Origin: Dyella solisilvae
Lineage (GTDB): Bacteria; Pseudomonadota; Gammaproteobacteria; Xanthomonadales; Rhodanobacteraceae
Direction: 5' to 3'
Assembly: GCF_003351225.1 (NCBI RefSeq)
Contig: NZ_QQSY01000005.1
Coordinates: 124,001-188,000 of the forward strand
DNA length: 64,000 nucleotides
Shown: positions 18,737-33,556 of the stretch, in pieces
How the letters are laid out: every line of letters starts with the position of its first letter
Numbering within the stretch: position 1 is the first letter of the stretch
Program-made: the position numbers and the translations under genes
Notes under the pieces: model-generated
Told to the model about the DNA's origin: nothing
Databases searched by the model: none
Seen by the model: only the letters and a program-made list of their open reading frames with translations

Positions 18737-19504
18737 TCAGAAACGCACCAGCAGGACCACCGCGATGCCCAGCGCCAGCACGGCGGCGGTGGCGATCAAC
18801 CACCACACTTCGCCGCTCGGGCCGGCATCTTCCTCCGGCAAGTGCTCGGGGGCCGGCTCCGGCCGCACGATTTCCGGCTCCGGCTCCAGTCCCGGGGCGT
18901 CCACCACGAAACGGTGCATGCCCAGGCCGACCTGGTCACCCGGCCTCAGCGCGGCCTGGCTCACCGGCGCGCCGTTGACGCGCAAGGGGTAACGGGCCGA
19001 TTGCTGGCCCGCCTCGAGCATCAGCTGACCCTCGTGCCAGAAGACCGCCAGCGAAGCGGTTTCGCCTTGCGGAAGCTCCAGCGGAACACGGCCCAGTGGC
19101 CCCAGTTCCAGTTTGTCCCGCAAGGACAGCACTCGCCCCGACAAGGGACCGGCCACCGCGCGCAACGCCACCGTACAGCGCCCTTCCGCCGGCACTGTCA
19201 CCGGCAACTGGTGGGCAGGCTCCTCGTCCGCGCGCAACAGCATGCGGCAGTCACCCACGCTGAGGATGTCGCCGGGACGCAACAGCGCCTTCTCGCGTAC
19301 AGGCCGTGCATTGACGTAGATGCGGCCGCCCTGAGGCAACACCTGCAGCACCCAACCGCGACGATCGAGCTGGATGCGCATGTGATAGGCGCCCGCCTGA
19401 TGAGCAGCCAGGATCAGATCGTTGTCCGGCGCACTACCGATCCGCAGTGCGGGAGCGTCCCAGTGGAAGTCCTCTCGGGCTGAATTGGGAAACTCGATGC
19501 GCAT
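18737..19504 (-). CDS. FHA domain protein with C-terminal membrane anchor
   Basis: About 255 residues. The N-terminal ~95 residues form a forkhead-associated fold (LRIGSAPDNDLILA, YVNARPV, LRPGDILSVG). A second, more diverged copy follows (residues ~115-205; VNGAPVSQAALRPGDQVGLG). A proline/glutamate-rich linker leads to one C-terminal transmembrane helix (WWLIATAAVLALGIAVVLLV). FHA domains bind phosphothreonine, so it is probably a membrane-tethered scaffold with the FHA part in the cytosol. The ATG at 19504 is preferred; an in-frame TTG lies two codons earlier. No kinase is adjacent. Confidence 0.8.
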   Translation of the reverse strand: MRIEFPNSAREDFHWDAPALRIGSAPDNDLILAAHQAGAYHMRIQLDRRGWVLQVLPQGGRIYVNARPVREKALLRPGDILSVGDCRMLLRADEEPAHQLPVTVPAEGRCTVALRAVAGPLSGRVLSLRDKLELGPLGRVPLELPQGETASLAVFWHEGQLMLEAGQQSARYPLRVNGAPVSQAALRPGDQVGLGMHRFVVDAPGLEPEPEIVRPEPAPEHLPEEDAGPSGEVWWLIATAAVLALGIAVVLLVRF

Positions 19505-20376
19505 CGCCAAACCGCTGGATAGTCGCGGGCGACTCTAGCAGATGCGCGCAAATTCTTAGAGCGTGAAGGCGGATATCTGGCTTTTGCTGGATGGTTGCGT
19601 GACGTACCGGAGGGAGCTTCGTAGACCGAGGCAAGGTTGGCCCCTCACCACCGTAAAGGTGGCAATGCCCCAACCCTCTCCCCGCAGGGGAGAGGGAGCT
19701 AAAAGCAGAGCGACACAAAAAGGGATGCAGCCCTAAGTCCTCATTACGACGACGCCCCGCGGGGTAGCCGCTATCCGTGAGGTAGCACGCGACGAATTCG
19801 GCTTGCCGGAGTCGTCAGGGCTTGTATGCCAGGCAGTGCTGCGCCCCCTCCCCGCTTCGGCGCGTTGCGGTGTAGACGCTGCCCCTGAGGTAGCACGTCA
19901 GCGATCCGGCTGGCCGCAGTCGTCCGGGCTTGTATCCTGCATATCGCTTCGAGCCCTTAAGGCCATTTTCTTTGGGTTACTTTTCTTTTGGGCCAGCAAA
20001 AGAAAAGTGACTCGAGCGTCGGCAGAGGATCGAAACGCCCGCCGCGTAGGCGGCACGCTGGCGGGAACGCCACACACAGAACCAAGAGCCAAAGTCCCTG
20101 GATCCCAGCCTTCGCTGGGATGACGGACATTGAAGGCGCCACGCAAGAATGCCACTCCGAGGCGTGGCGTAAGCGCCTACCCGGCAGGGTCGCTCCAAGA
20201 GCACGCCGCGTGCTCCACCTGTCGTGCCCGACCCTCTTTCGGCCATAGCCACCCACAGCAGCCCAGCTCGCAAGCGTGACGAAAGAGTACGTGGCGCCGG
20301 AAAACCCTGGCGTCTCGCGCCCCAACCCCCAAATCTGCCTTACCATGTCCGCCCCACCCACCCCGGAACCCCCTCC
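19505..20376. repeat. Gene-poor stretch with several repeats
   Basis: I see no convincing gene in these 872 bases. They contain a palindrome around CCCTCTCCCCGCAGGGGAGAGGG (about 19673-19695, shown here as a continuous motif of arms CCCTCTCC and GGAGAGGG). There are two degenerate direct repeats starting GAGGTAGCACG at 19779 and 19887 (108 bases apart, each about 60 bases). A strong stem-loop lies at 19976-20011 (ACTTTTCTTTT / AAAAGAAAAGT), and a REP-like palindrome at 20098-20126. The region is probably a collection of dispersed non-coding repeats. Confidence 0.6.
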
Positions 20377-20652
20377 ATGCCCAAAATCGACATCCGCCGC
20401 CCCCACCAGCTCCCCGTCGCTGAAGCCCGCGCCGTGGTCGACCAGGTGGCCGCGCGCATGCGCGAGAAGTTCGGCATGGAGGGGCATTGGGAGGGCGACA
20501 CCCTGCGTTTTTCCCGCCCGGGCGTGAACGGCAGCATCGCGGTGGGCAGCGACGCCATCCAGGTCACGGCCGAGCTCGGCATGATGCTGTCGCCCCTCAA
20601 GGGCATGGTCGAGCAGGAGATCCGCCGCAAGCTCGATGAGCACTTCGGCTGA
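20377..20652 (+). CDS. Polyhydroxyalkanoic acid system family protein
   Basis: A 91-residue protein (MPKIDIRRPHQLPVAEARAVVD...) of the PHA_gran_rgn family. The family was first noted beside polyhydroxyalkanoate genes but is widespread in bacteria without them. The conserved features are the HxL start, the helix with Lys/Arg, and a central strand pair (LRFSRPGVNGSIAV). Function is unproven; no PHA synthase or phasin gene is in this window. The ATG at 20377 begins the family-conserved region. infA follows 83 bases downstream. Confidence 0.8.
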   Translation: MPKIDIRRPHQLPVAEARAVVDQVAARMREKFGMEGHWEGDTLRFSRPGVNGSIAVGSDAIQVTAELGMMLSPLKGMVEQEIRRKLDEHFG

Positions 20653-20658
20653 TGATTC

Positions 20659-20686
20659 TTTAACCATCCCGAATTACGTGGCATAA
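20659..20686 (+). promoter_or_regulatory. Possible promoter of infA
   Basis: TTTAAC at about 20659 and CATAAT at about 20681, with 16 bases between them, placed some 50 bases before the infA start. This is a weak match to sigma-70 boxes judged by eye. Confidence 0.35.
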
Positions 20687-20735
20687 TCGACCGCTTACGC
20701 GGCCATGACGGCTGCAATCGCCCCCACCGGAACGC

Positions 20736-20954
20736 ATGGCCAAAGACGACGTCATCGAAATGGAAGGCACGGTCCAGGAGACCCTGCCCAACACCATGTT
20801 CCGCGTGCAGCTGGAAAACGGCCACGTGATCACGGCCCACATCTCCGGCCGCATGCGCAAGCATTACATCCGCATCCTGACCGGCGACAAGGTCAAGGTG
20901 GAGATGACCCCATACGACCTGACCAAGGGTCGTATCACCTACCGCATGAAATAA
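20736..20954 (+). CDS. infA: Translation initiation factor IF-1
   Basis: A 72-residue S1-like OB-fold protein, exactly the usual IF-1 length ([20 protein letters not shown]... ending [10 protein letters not shown]). IF-1 occupies the ribosomal A site during initiation and helps IF-2 and IF-3. It lies near clpA, as in E. coli and many other gammaproteobacteria. Downstream is an inverted repeat pair and then a bidirectional terminator. Confidence 0.97.
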   Translation: MAKDDVIEMEGTVQETLPNTMFRVQLENGHVITAHISGRMRKHYIRILTGDKVKVEMTPYDLTKGRITYRMK

Positions 20955-20966
20955 CCCCTGCCTCCT

Positions 20967-21044
20967 CTGTAGCAGCGCACCCTGTGCGCGAAACGCTTAC
21001 GGAGAGGTGACGCCGGCAGGTCGCGCACAGCGTGCGCTCCTGCA
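20967..21044. repeat. Inverted repeat pair (TGTGCGCGA-type)
   Basis: Two arms, 20967-20991 (TAGCAGCGCACCCTGTGCGCG) split here as AGCGCACCCTG and TGTGCGCGA, and 21021-21044 (TCGCGCACAGCGTGCGCTCC split as TCGCGCACAG and CGTGCGCTCC), face each other about 30 bases apart. They look like a second REP-type family, distinct from the GTCATCCCGG elements. Confidence 0.55.
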
Positions 21045-21056
21045 AACCGGCGACAA

Positions 21057-21088
21057 GAAAAAGGCCGCGCAGTTGCGCGGCCTTTTTC
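21057..21088. terminator. Bidirectional terminator between infA and clpA
   Basis: Stem AAGGCCGCGC / GCGCGGCCTT with a 4-base loop, with an A-run before and a T-run after. It is suited to ending both infA (plus) and clpA (minus). Confidence 0.85.
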
Positions 21089-21111
21089 GTTACACCTTGG
21101 TGACTACTGGC

Positions 21112-23379
<2,268 letters not shown>

Positions 23380-23442
23380 CCGGACCTACTCCGCTTTAAG
23401 TGGTAGGCGGCAATGCCGCGATGGCTACCAAAATGGGGGCGC

Positions 23443-23769
23443 TCAGAGCTTTTCCATAGTGCACAACAAAGGGTGCTGATGAGCACGTGAATATTCGTTT
23501 ACTTGGGTAACCTTTGTTTCAGCCACTTCCCGGGTAAAGACCCCGCAAACGCCCTTCCCTCGCGTATGGACGTGGAGCATGACCTGCACGGCGCGCTCCT
23601 GGTCCAGATTGAAAAAGCTGCGCAAGACCTCGACCACGAAATCCATCGGGGTGAAATCGTCGTTCAGCAGCACCACCTGGAACAGTGGGGGGCGAGCCAC
23701 CTCGGGCCGAGAGGTTTCGAGCGCCAGGCCGTGACCGCTGCCTTGTTCGTGTTCGGGATCGTGAGCCAT
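23443..23769 (-). CDS. clpS: ATP-dependent Clp protease adaptor ClpS
   Basis: A 108-residue adaptor that delivers N-degron proteins to ClpA. It shows the conserved [16 protein letters not shown] and [23 protein letters not shown] segments; the Asn-Asp pair and HxH-like residues bind the N-terminal destabilising residue. A disordered N-terminal ~30 residues is typical. The ATG at 23769 was chosen; the longer frame upstream overlaps the divergent promoter region of nudJ and is not conserved. Confidence 0.95.
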   Translation of the reverse strand: MAHDPEHEQGSGHGLALETSRPEVARPPLFQVVLLNDDFTPMDFVVEVLRSFFNLDQERAVQVMLHVHTRGKGVCGVFTREVAETKVTQVNEYSRAHQHPLLCTMEKL

Positions 23770-23922
23770 GGGTTCTTTGTGAGATTTCCTGAGGAAAAGT
23801 ATACCGCCGGGGCCCTTGCCGGGCCTGTGCCTGGCGATCTGGCCCTTCCGAAGGCGGCCCGGCTTCAGGTAATGGCACAATGGCTCCTTTTCCAGTGCCC
23901 CTGCCGACGCCATCTACCCCTC

Positions 23923-24417
23923 ATGGCTGATTTCTCCGTCATCACCTCCAACGCTGTCTGGCGCCCGCACGTCACCGTGGCGTGCGTCGTCGCCGTTGGC
24001 GACCGTTTCCTCATGGTGGAGGAGGATGTGAACGGCCGTCTTGCCTATAACCAGCCAGCGGGCCATTTGGATGACAAGGAAAGCCTTGTCACCGCGGCCG
24101 TCCGCGAGACGCTGGAGGAAACCGGCTGGACGGTGGCGCCGGAGTACCTGATCGGGGTGCATCAGTGGCGCAGCACCGAGCACGGTGAGGGCGTGGTGCG
24201 CATCAGTTTTGCCGCACGCGCGGTCAGCCACGATCCCGGTCGGACCCTGGACGAAGGCATCCGTCGCGCACTGTGGCTGACCCGTGATGAGATCGTCGCG
24301 CTGGGCGATCGCCTGCGCAGCCCCCTCGTATTGATGACGATCGACGCCTTGCTGGCCGGTCAGCGTTACCCGCTGGCCCTGCTCCACAGCCTGCTGGACG
24401 AGGACCGCTATCCGTGA
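23923..24417 (+). CDS. nudJ: NUDIX hydrolase, NudJ-like
   Basis: A 164-residue Nudix protein with the box [20 protein letters not shown] continuing TGW (residues 47-69), where the Glu residues bind metal. NudJ-type enzymes hydrolyse thiamin and other pyrophosphates, including HMP-PP. Assignment as NudJ rests on the gene order nudJ-mnmA-hflD seen in E. coli. Its stop overlaps the GTG start of mnmA by 4 bases, so translation is coupled. The ATG at 23923 begins the family-like [20 protein letters not shown]. Confidence 0.88.
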   Translation: MADFSVITSNAVWRPHVTVACVVAVGDRFLMVEEDVNGRLAYNQPAGHLDDKESLVTAAVRETLEETGWTVAPEYLIGVHQWRSTEHGEGVVRISFAARAVSHDPGRTLDEGIRRALWLTRDEIVALGDRLRSPLVLMTIDALLAGQRYPLALLHSLLDEDRYP

Positions 24418-25553
24418 AAGTGATGCTCGGCATCTCCGGTGGCGTGGACTCCTCGGTGGCGGCCCTGCTGCTGCAGCAGGCGGGCCACGAGGTCGAAGGC
24501 CTATTCATGCAGAACTGGGAGGAAGACGACCGCGACGGCCCCTGCACCACCGACGCCGACCGCAAGGACGCCGTGGCCGTGTGCGGACGCCTGGGCATCC
24601 CCTTCCATGCCCGCAATTTCGCCGCCGAGTACTGGGACGGCGTGTTCGAGCATTTCCTGGCCGAATACCGCGCTGGCCGCACGCCAAACCCCGACGTGCT
24701 GTGCAACCGCGAGATCAAGTTCAAGACCTTCCTGGATGAGGCCCGCGCCCTGGGCGCCGGGAAGATCGCCACCGGCCACTACGCCCGGGTCGATTTTCAC
24801 CAGGGCAAGTACCGTCTGCTGCGCGCCGTGGATACCTCCAAGGACCAGACCTACTTCCTGCACGCGCTGGGCCAGCAGCAACTGGCGGCCACCCTGTTCC
24901 CGGTGGGTGAGATCGAGAAGCCGCTGGTGCGCGAGATGGCCCGCGAGGCCGCCCTGCCTACCCACGCCAAGAAAGACTCCACCGGCATCTGTTTCATCGG
25001 CGAGCGCGACTTCCGCAGCTTCCTGGCCCAGTACATCCCGGCCCAGCCCGGCCCCATGCGCACGCCGGAGGGCGAGACCGTGGGCGAGCACCAGGGCGTC
25101 ATGTATTACACCCTCGGCCAGCGCAACGGCCTGGGCATCGGCGGCCGCCACGGCGCCAGCGGCGAGGCCTGGTACGTGGTCGGCAAGGACGTGCCGGGCA
25201 ACGTCCTTTATGTAGCCCAGGGCGGCGAGAACCATTGGCTGTATTCGCGCCGACTGCGCACCGAATCTCCCAACTGGGTGGCCGGCGAGCCCCCCGCGTC
25301 GCGCTTCCGCTGCACCGCCAAGACGCGCTACCGGCAGCACGACCAGGCCTGTGAGGTGATCGTGCGCGAGGGCGGCCTGGAGGTCCTCTTCGACGAACCG
25401 CAGCGCGCGGTGACGCCCGGCCAGTCAGTGGTGTTCTACGACGACGAGGCCTGTCTGGGCGGCGCCGTGATCGAGCGCACCGACGCCCCCTTCGGCGGCT
25501 GGAATGATGTCCAGCCCTCCTCCGTTTCCAGCGAGTCCCTTACCGGTGTTTGA
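24414..25553 (+). CDS. mnmA: tRNA-specific 2-thiouridylase MnmA
   Basis: A 379-residue enzyme that thiolates U34 of tRNA-Lys, -Glu and -Gln. The PP-loop is SGGVDSS (residues 8-14). The catalytic cysteines are Cys97 ([12 protein letters not shown]) and Cys193 ([12 protein letters not shown]), both present. It starts with GTG inside the nudJ stop. hflD begins 10 bases after its stop. Like its E. coli counterpart it sits between nudJ and hflD. Confidence 0.97.
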   Translation: MKVMLGISGGVDSSVAALLLQQAGHEVEGLFMQNWEEDDRDGPCTTDADRKDAVAVCGRLGIPFHARNFAAEYWDGVFEHFLAEYRAGRTPNPDVLCNREIKFKTFLDEARALGAGKIATGHYARVDFHQGKYRLLRAVDTSKDQTYFLHALGQQQLAATLFPVGEIEKPLVREMAREAALPTHAKKDSTGICFIGERDFRSFLAQYIPAQPGPMRTPEGETVGEHQGVMYYTLGQRNGLGIGGRHGASGEAWYVVGKDVPGNVLYVAQGGENHWLYSRRLRTESPNWVAGEPPASRFRCTAKTRYRQHDQACEVIVREGGLEVLFDEPQRAVTPGQSVVFYDDEACLGGAVIERTDAPFGGWNDVQPSSVSSESLTGV

Positions 25554-25563
25554 AGCCTTTGCC

Positions 25564-26187
25564 ATGAATGAAGAGCGCGTGCTGGCCCTCGCTGGCCTGT
25601 TCCAGGCCGCCACGCTCGCCCAGCAACTGGCCAACGAAGGCCGCTGCGACGAAACCGCGATGGCCGCGAGCATGGCCAGCGTCTTCCGCATCGACGCGCC
25701 ATCGGTGGTCGGCGTGTATGGCGATGTGTCCGCCGTGCGCATGGGGCTGCGTCAGCTGATTACCTTGCTGGACGAGAACCAGCGTGACGTGGCGATCACC
25801 CGCATGGCGTTCACCGTGATGCGCCTGGAACGCAGCCTGTCGCGTCGGGGCGACCTGCTCGATCGCCTGCAGCAGGGCATCGTCGCCGCCAAGCGCCAGG
25901 TTGAACATTTCGGCGCCGAATCCCCGCAGGTAAGCAGTCGCCTGGCCGAGCTCTATGCCGGCACGCTGTCCACCCTGAAACCGCGCGTGATGGTCACCGG
26001 CAATCCCCAACAACTGCAGCAGCCTGCCATCGTGGAGAAGGTGCGCACCAGCCTGCTGGCCGCGGTGCGTTCGGCGGTGCTGTGGCGCCAGTTGGGCGGG
26101 CGCCAGTGGCAGCTGCTGCTGTATCGCAAGCAGTGCAGCATGCTGGCGCGGGGACTGTTGACGGGATCGACGATCAACAACACCTGA
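25564..26187 (+). CDS. hflD: High frequency lysogenization protein HflD homolog
   Basis: A 207-residue mostly helical protein (MNEERVLALAGLFQAATLAQQLANEG...; C-terminal AVRSAVLWRQLGGRQWQLLLYRKQ) of the HflD/YcfC family. In E. coli HflD is peripheral to the inner membrane and affects lambda CII; the native role is unclear. The ATG at 25564 matches family length. An in-frame ATG at 25504 would overlap the end of mnmA and add 20 unconserved residues. purB, often next in the order, is not here. Confidence 0.92.
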   Translation: MNEERVLALAGLFQAATLAQQLANEGRCDETAMAASMASVFRIDAPSVVGVYGDVSAVRMGLRQLITLLDENQRDVAITRMAFTVMRLERSLSRRGDLLDRLQQGIVAAKRQVEHFGAESPQVSSRLAELYAGTLSTLKPRVMVTGNPQQLQQPAIVEKVRTSLLAAVRSAVLWRQLGGRQWQLLLYRKQCSMLARGLLTGSTINNT

Positions 26188-26257
26188 TCGGATTTGTTTC
26201 GCCGTCTGGGTGAATCTCTGGGGACACCAGATGAAGGCACGCGCGGCCCTGCATTTT

Positions 26258-26357
26258 CGTCATCCCGGCGCAGGCCGGGATCCAGAGACTCACTCGTCGG
26301 TTTTCGCGAAAGCCCCGCGCCTTCGCCACTGGATCCCGGCCTGCGCCGGGATGACGG
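26258..26357. repeat. Pair of inverted REP-like palindromes
   Basis: 26258-26285 (GTCATCCCGGCG...GCCGGGATCCAG) and 26329-26357 in the opposite orientation. They occupy the gap between the convergent hflD and transporter genes and could act as a shared transcription end. Confidence 0.8.
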
Positions 26358-26384
26358 AGAACACGAGACGGCGAGTGCTCGTCG

Positions 26385-27707
26385 TCAGGCCATGTCCGCC
26401 GACTTCCCCTTCCCCGACGCCATCAACCACAAGGCAGCCGCCACGCTGACCACGGCGGTCACGGCCACGTAGTGCGCCGGCGCCATCCGCCCGGCGCGCT
26501 CGGCCAAATAACCGATCAAGGTGGCCGTGCTGGCGCCGAATATCGCGTAGGCAATGTTGTAGGCGAAGGACAGTCCCGAATAGCGGATCGGCGCCGGGAA
26601 GGCCGCCACCATCACCGTCGGCACGACGCCTACTGCCCCCACCAGGAAACCGGTCAGCGCATAGAGCGGGAGGAAATGCGCGCCGCCCGCGGCGAGGTCG
26701 GCGAACAGGACGTACGTCACCGCCGGCAAGGCCAGCGAGCCCAGCAACAGGGCGCGTGCAGCGCCGATGCGGTCTGTCAGCCAGCCAAACGCGATGCAAC
26801 CGATGCCCAGGCAGAACGCCGCGAGGCTGTTGCCGAAGAAGGCCTCGTCAGCCGCGATGCCGAACGACTTCTGCACCAGATTCGGCAGCATCAGGATGAG
26901 CACCAGGATCGCCGCCGTAAGCATCCAGGTCACCGCCATCGATAGCACCACGCTGCCGCCATGACCGGCCAGCACCTGGCGCAACGGCAGCTCGCGGCTG
27001 AGCGCCTTGCGTGCGCGCAGCTCGGCGAATACCGGCGTCTCACTCAGCCAGCGGCGCAGCCACACGGCGATGAAGCCAAACACGCCACCAAGCAGGAACG
27101 GCAGGCGCCACCCCCAGCCCAGCACCTGTTCGGGCGTGAGGTGGTGATTGATCCACGCCGCGGTCAGCGAGCCGATCAGGATGCCCGCGGTGAGGCCCGA
27201 GGTAAGGCAGGCGCAGGCGAAACCCACGCGTCCGCGCGGCGCGTGCTCAGCCACGAATACCCAGGCCCCCGGCACTTCGCCGCCGATCGCGACGCCCTGC
27301 ACCACGCGCATCAGCAACAGCAGCAACGGCGCGAGGGCGCCCGCCGAGGCGTACACCGGCAGCAGGCCGATCGCCAGCGTCGGCAACGCCATCAGGAACA
27401 CGCTGAGCGTGAACATCCGCTTGCGGCCCTGACGGTCACCGAAGTGGGCCATCACGATGCCGCCCAGCGGACGGGCGAGGTAGCCCGCGGCGAAGATGCC
27501 GTAAACCTGCATCTGCGCCAGCCATGGCGCGGTATCGGGCGGGAAGAAAAGATGGCTCAGCGGCAGGGCGAAGAACACGAACACCACGAAGTCGTAGAAC
27601 TCCAGCGCGCCGCCCAGTGACGCCAGCAGCAGGGTCTGGATGTCGCGCCCGGCCAGCATTCGGCTGGGACTGGTCATCGACGAGGTGGTGGCAAAGACTT
27701 GCGACAT
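26385..27707 (-). CDS. MFS transporter, metabolite:H+ symporter (MHS) type
   Basis: A 440-residue, twelve-helix permease. It carries the MHS-family signatures LGGALEFYDFVVF in helix 1, GYLARPLGGIVMAHFGDRQGRKR between helices 2 and 3, and RVVQGVAIGGEVPGAWVF in helix 4. MHS members import citrate, alpha-ketoglutarate, proline/betaine or shikimate with protons; the substrate here cannot be told. It is a single gene with a divergent aquaporin gene upstream. Confidence 0.85.
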   Translation of the reverse strand: MSQVFATTSSMTSPSRMLAGRDIQTLLLASLGGALEFYDFVVFVFFALPLSHLFFPPDTAPWLAQMQVYGIFAAGYLARPLGGIVMAHFGDRQGRKRMFTLSVFLMALPTLAIGLLPVYASAGALAPLLLLLMRVVQGVAIGGEVPGAWVFVAEHAPRGRVGFACACLTSGLTAGILIGSLTAAWINHHLTPEQVLGWGWRLPFLLGGVFGFIAVWLRRWLSETPVFAELRARKALSRELPLRQVLAGHGGSVVLSMAVTWMLTAAILVLILMLPNLVQKSFGIAADEAFFGNSLAAFCLGIGCIAFGWLTDRIGAARALLLGSLALPAVTYVLFADLAAGGAHFLPLYALTGFLVGAVGVVPTVMVAAFPAPIRYSGLSFAYNIAYAIFGASTATLIGYLAERAGRMAPAHYVAVTAVVSVAAALWLMASGKGKSADMA

Positions 27708-27921
27708 CGGCGGACCCGCAATCTGAATGTAGGCGACGGGGCAGCATACACAAAGGAAAGGTCAATTCACGCCGTCGGACTTCATCCAATCGCGATGTTC
27801 GGTTTTGCTAGCCTATGCCCGCCCGTGCCCTGGCCCGCAGTGGGCGCCGGATCGGGAGCGTTGTGAAATTCACTCAAGGATGCGCGCGAACTTTTCCCTG
27901 AAACCTGCAAGGAGAGTCCCC

Positions 27922-28620
27922 ATGAACATGGGCAAGCGTTTGGGAGCGGAATTCTTCGGTACGTTTTGGCTGGTCTTTGGCGGCTGCGGCAGCGCCATCT
28001 TCGCCGCGGCCTTCCCCGAGCTGGGTATCGGTTTTGCAGGCGTGGCGCTCGCCTTCGGTCTCACGGTGGTGACCATGGCCTATGCCGTCGGCCACATTTC
28101 CGGTGGCCACTTCAATCCTGCCGTCACCCTCGGCTTGTGCGCAGGTGGTCGTTTCGCAGCCAAGGACGTGGTGCCCTATATTATCTCGCAGGTGATCGGC
28201 GGCCTGGCGGCCGGCGCCGTGCTGTACCTGATCGCCACTGGCAAGGAGGGGTTCGACGCCAGCGCGCGATTCGCAGCCAACGGTTACGGCGAACATTCGC
28301 CGGGCGGCTACTCACTGATGGCCTGCATCGTGGCCGAGTTCGTGCTGACGGCGTTCTTCCTGATTGTGATTCACGGCGCCACCGACAAGCGGGCGCCCGC
28401 CGGCTTTGGCCCTCTCGCCATTGGCCTTGCCCTGACCCTGATCCACCTGATCAGCATTCCGATTACGGCGACCTCGGTGAATCCAGCGCGCAGCACCGGC
28501 GTGGCGGTGTTCCAGGGCAGCTGGGCGATCCAGCAGCTATGGATGTTCTGGCTGGTACCGCTGATTGGCGGCGCGGTGGGAGGGTTGATCTACAAGCATT
28601 TGCTGGAGACGCGCGACTAG
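27922..28620 (+). CDS. aqpZ: Aquaporin Z
   Basis: A 232-residue water channel with six helices and two NPA half-helices, at residues 65-67 (GGHFNPAVT) and 187-189 (TSVNPARS). The selectivity-filter Arg190 follows the second NPA and His is conserved in helix 5 (TLIHL), as in water-specific AqpZ rather than GlpF. The ATG at 27922 has AAGGAGA upstream. Monocistronic. It equilibrates water across the inner membrane. Confidence 0.95.
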   Translation: MNMGKRLGAEFFGTFWLVFGGCGSAIFAAAFPELGIGFAGVALAFGLTVVTMAYAVGHISGGHFNPAVTLGLCAGGRFAAKDVVPYIISQVIGGLAAGAVLYLIATGKEGFDASARFAANGYGEHSPGGYSLMACIVAEFVLTAFFLIVIHGATDKRAPAGFGPLAIGLALTLIHLISIPITATSVNPARSTGVAVFQGSWAIQQLWMFWLVPLIGGAVGGLIYKHLLETRD

Positions 28621-28706
28621 CGCGTCGAGTCCGCACCGTCATTCTGGTGAATGCCGAGGAAGGGCCGGCGCCGACAATCGGCGCCTTACGCAGTCAACAC
28701 AAGGCG

Positions 28707-28813
28707 CTGGATTCCGGCTTTCGCCGGAATGACGGGATTGAAGACCGAGGAGACCGGCCATGCTGGACGCGTCACGTATCCTCACCGTCATCCCGGCGAA
28801 GGCCGGGATCCAG
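28707..28813. repeat. Pair of inverted REP-like palindromes
   Basis: 28707-28735 (CTGGATTCCGGC...GCCGGAATGACG) and 28786-28813 (CGTCATCCCGGCG...GGGATCCAG) face each other in the gap after aqpZ. No gene is seen in 28621-28893. Confidence 0.8.
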
Positions 28814-28893
28814 TGCCTTAGACCTCTGCCGTAGGCGCTTCATCCAGATAAACCCAGCAACCGCCGCAAAGACGCAAAGATCACCAGCGCCAC

Positions 28894-29295
28894 TCAGCCC
28901 TGCGATTCGTACAACTCGATCGGCAAGTCATCCGGATCGGCGAAGAAAGTAAAGCGACGCCCGGTGTATTCATCCACGCGCACCGGCTCGCACGTGACGC
29001 CCCGTTGCGCGAGCGTGGCGATCGCGACGTCAATATCAGGCACGGCAAACGCCAGGTGGCGCAGACCCTGCGCCTCGGGTCGTGACGGACGCGGCGGTGG
29101 CGATGGAAACGAAAACAACTCCAGGCTCACCCCGGGGCTCACTTCCAGGTCGAGCTTCCACGAGTCGCGCTCGGCCCGGTACACCTCGCGAATGATGCGC
29201 AGGCCCAGCGTCTGGCTGTAGAACGCCTTCGATCGCGCGTAATCCGAACAGATCAGGGCGACATGGTGGATCGCCGCCAACAACGGCCGAGCCAT
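28894..29295 (-). CDS. VOC family protein (YaeR-like glyoxalase fold)
   Basis: A 133-residue vicinal-oxygen-chelate protein with two beta-alpha-beta-beta-beta modules. Likely metal ligands are His in IHHVALIC, Glu in SLELFSF, His in GLRHLAFAV and Glu in LPIELYE. It is similar to the YaeR/SMU1112c group annotated as glyoxalase-like; the real substrate is unknown. It begins 4 bases after epmA and so is the last gene of the ligA-epmA-VOC operon. Confidence 0.85.
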   Translation of the reverse strand: MARPLLAAIHHVALICSDYARSKAFYSQTLGLRIIREVYRAERDSWKLDLEVSPGVSLELFSFPSPPPRPSRPEAQGLRHLAFAVPDIDVAIATLAQRGVTCEPVRVDEYTGRRFTFFADPDDLPIELYESQG

Positions 29296-29299
29296 GCGC

Positions 29300-32667
<3,368 letters not shown>

Positions 32668-32773
32668 TTAACGGTTCAGCCACGGTTTTCGATCCTGTAA
32701 GGGTCCAGCAAGCACGGCGGCGTACGGTCCAACAAGTCGATTCCCGTCGATTCGCACGCGAGAGGACGGGCCC

Positions 32774-33394
32774 ATGCGTACTCGACTATCCGTGGTGTTG
32801 ACGCTTTCCCTTGCCTGCAGCCCCGCCTGGGCCGGCAGCGGCATCCTCGGCATGGATCACCTGGTGCCCTATGACGACAGCGGCATCTGGAAGCGCAGCA
32901 ACCAGGAAATCCTGATCTACGGCACCATCGTCACCGTGGCCGGAGGCGCCCTCTGGCTGGGCGACAACGACCGGCTGGGCGATACGTTCTGGCGCTCGGT
33001 GGATTCGATGGTGGTCACTGCCGTTGGCACGCAGGCGCTCAAGTGGACCTTCCAGCGCGAGCGCCCCTCCGAAACCGACAACCCCAACAAGTGGTTTCAG
33101 GGCTTGCACGCGCAGAGTTTTCCCAGCGGTGAGGTGGCCGCCGTCACTGCGGCGGTCACGCCGTTCATGGCCACCTACGGCAGTGAGCATCCGGCGGTGT
33201 ACCTTTTGGCCCTGTTGCCCGCCTACGATGCGGTAGCCCGCGTGAAGGTCCATGCCCACTGGCAGAGCGACGTGGTGTTCGGCGCCGCCATCGGCGCCGG
33301 CGTCGGCATCTGGGCTACCCACCGCGATTCGCCGTGGATCATTTCCCTGTTGCCGGGCGGCTTCAAGGTGGGCTGGGTCCATCATTTCGACTGA
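32774..33394 (+). CDS. Secreted PAP2-family phosphatase, copy 1
   Basis: A 206-residue protein with a signal peptide cut after AWA (residue 20). It follows the PAP2 acid-phosphatase layout: K90-x6-R97P98 (KWTFQRERP), a second motif at 117-120, and R156-x5-H162-x3-D166. The second motif reads PSGE instead of the usual PSGH, so the usual acid/base His is Glu120. It would sit in the periplasm or inner membrane and dephosphorylate a lipid or small phosphate ester, if active. Copy 2 follows 162 bases downstream. Confidence 0.85.
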   Translation: MRTRLSVVLTLSLACSPAWAGSGILGMDHLVPYDDSGIWKRSNQEILIYGTIVTVAGGALWLGDNDRLGDTFWRSVDSMVVTAVGTQALKWTFQRERPSETDNPNKWFQGLHAQSFPSGEVAAVTAAVTPFMATYGSEHPAVYLLALLPAYDAVARVKVHAHWQSDVVFGAAIGAGVGIWATHRDSPWIISLLPGGFKVGWVHHFD

Positions 33395-33556
33395 TCCCCG
33401 CCATCAGGGCCTGCTCGAACTGTCGACGTGGCGTGAAGCATCGGCGCCGCGACAAGCGCCTTGGCCATCCAGGCGGCCGTCCGTGAGGTGACACTTCCGT
33501 TACAATTTCCTGCGATCCGTCGCGTGTTGCAGACGGACACAGGGGGAAACAAGCGG

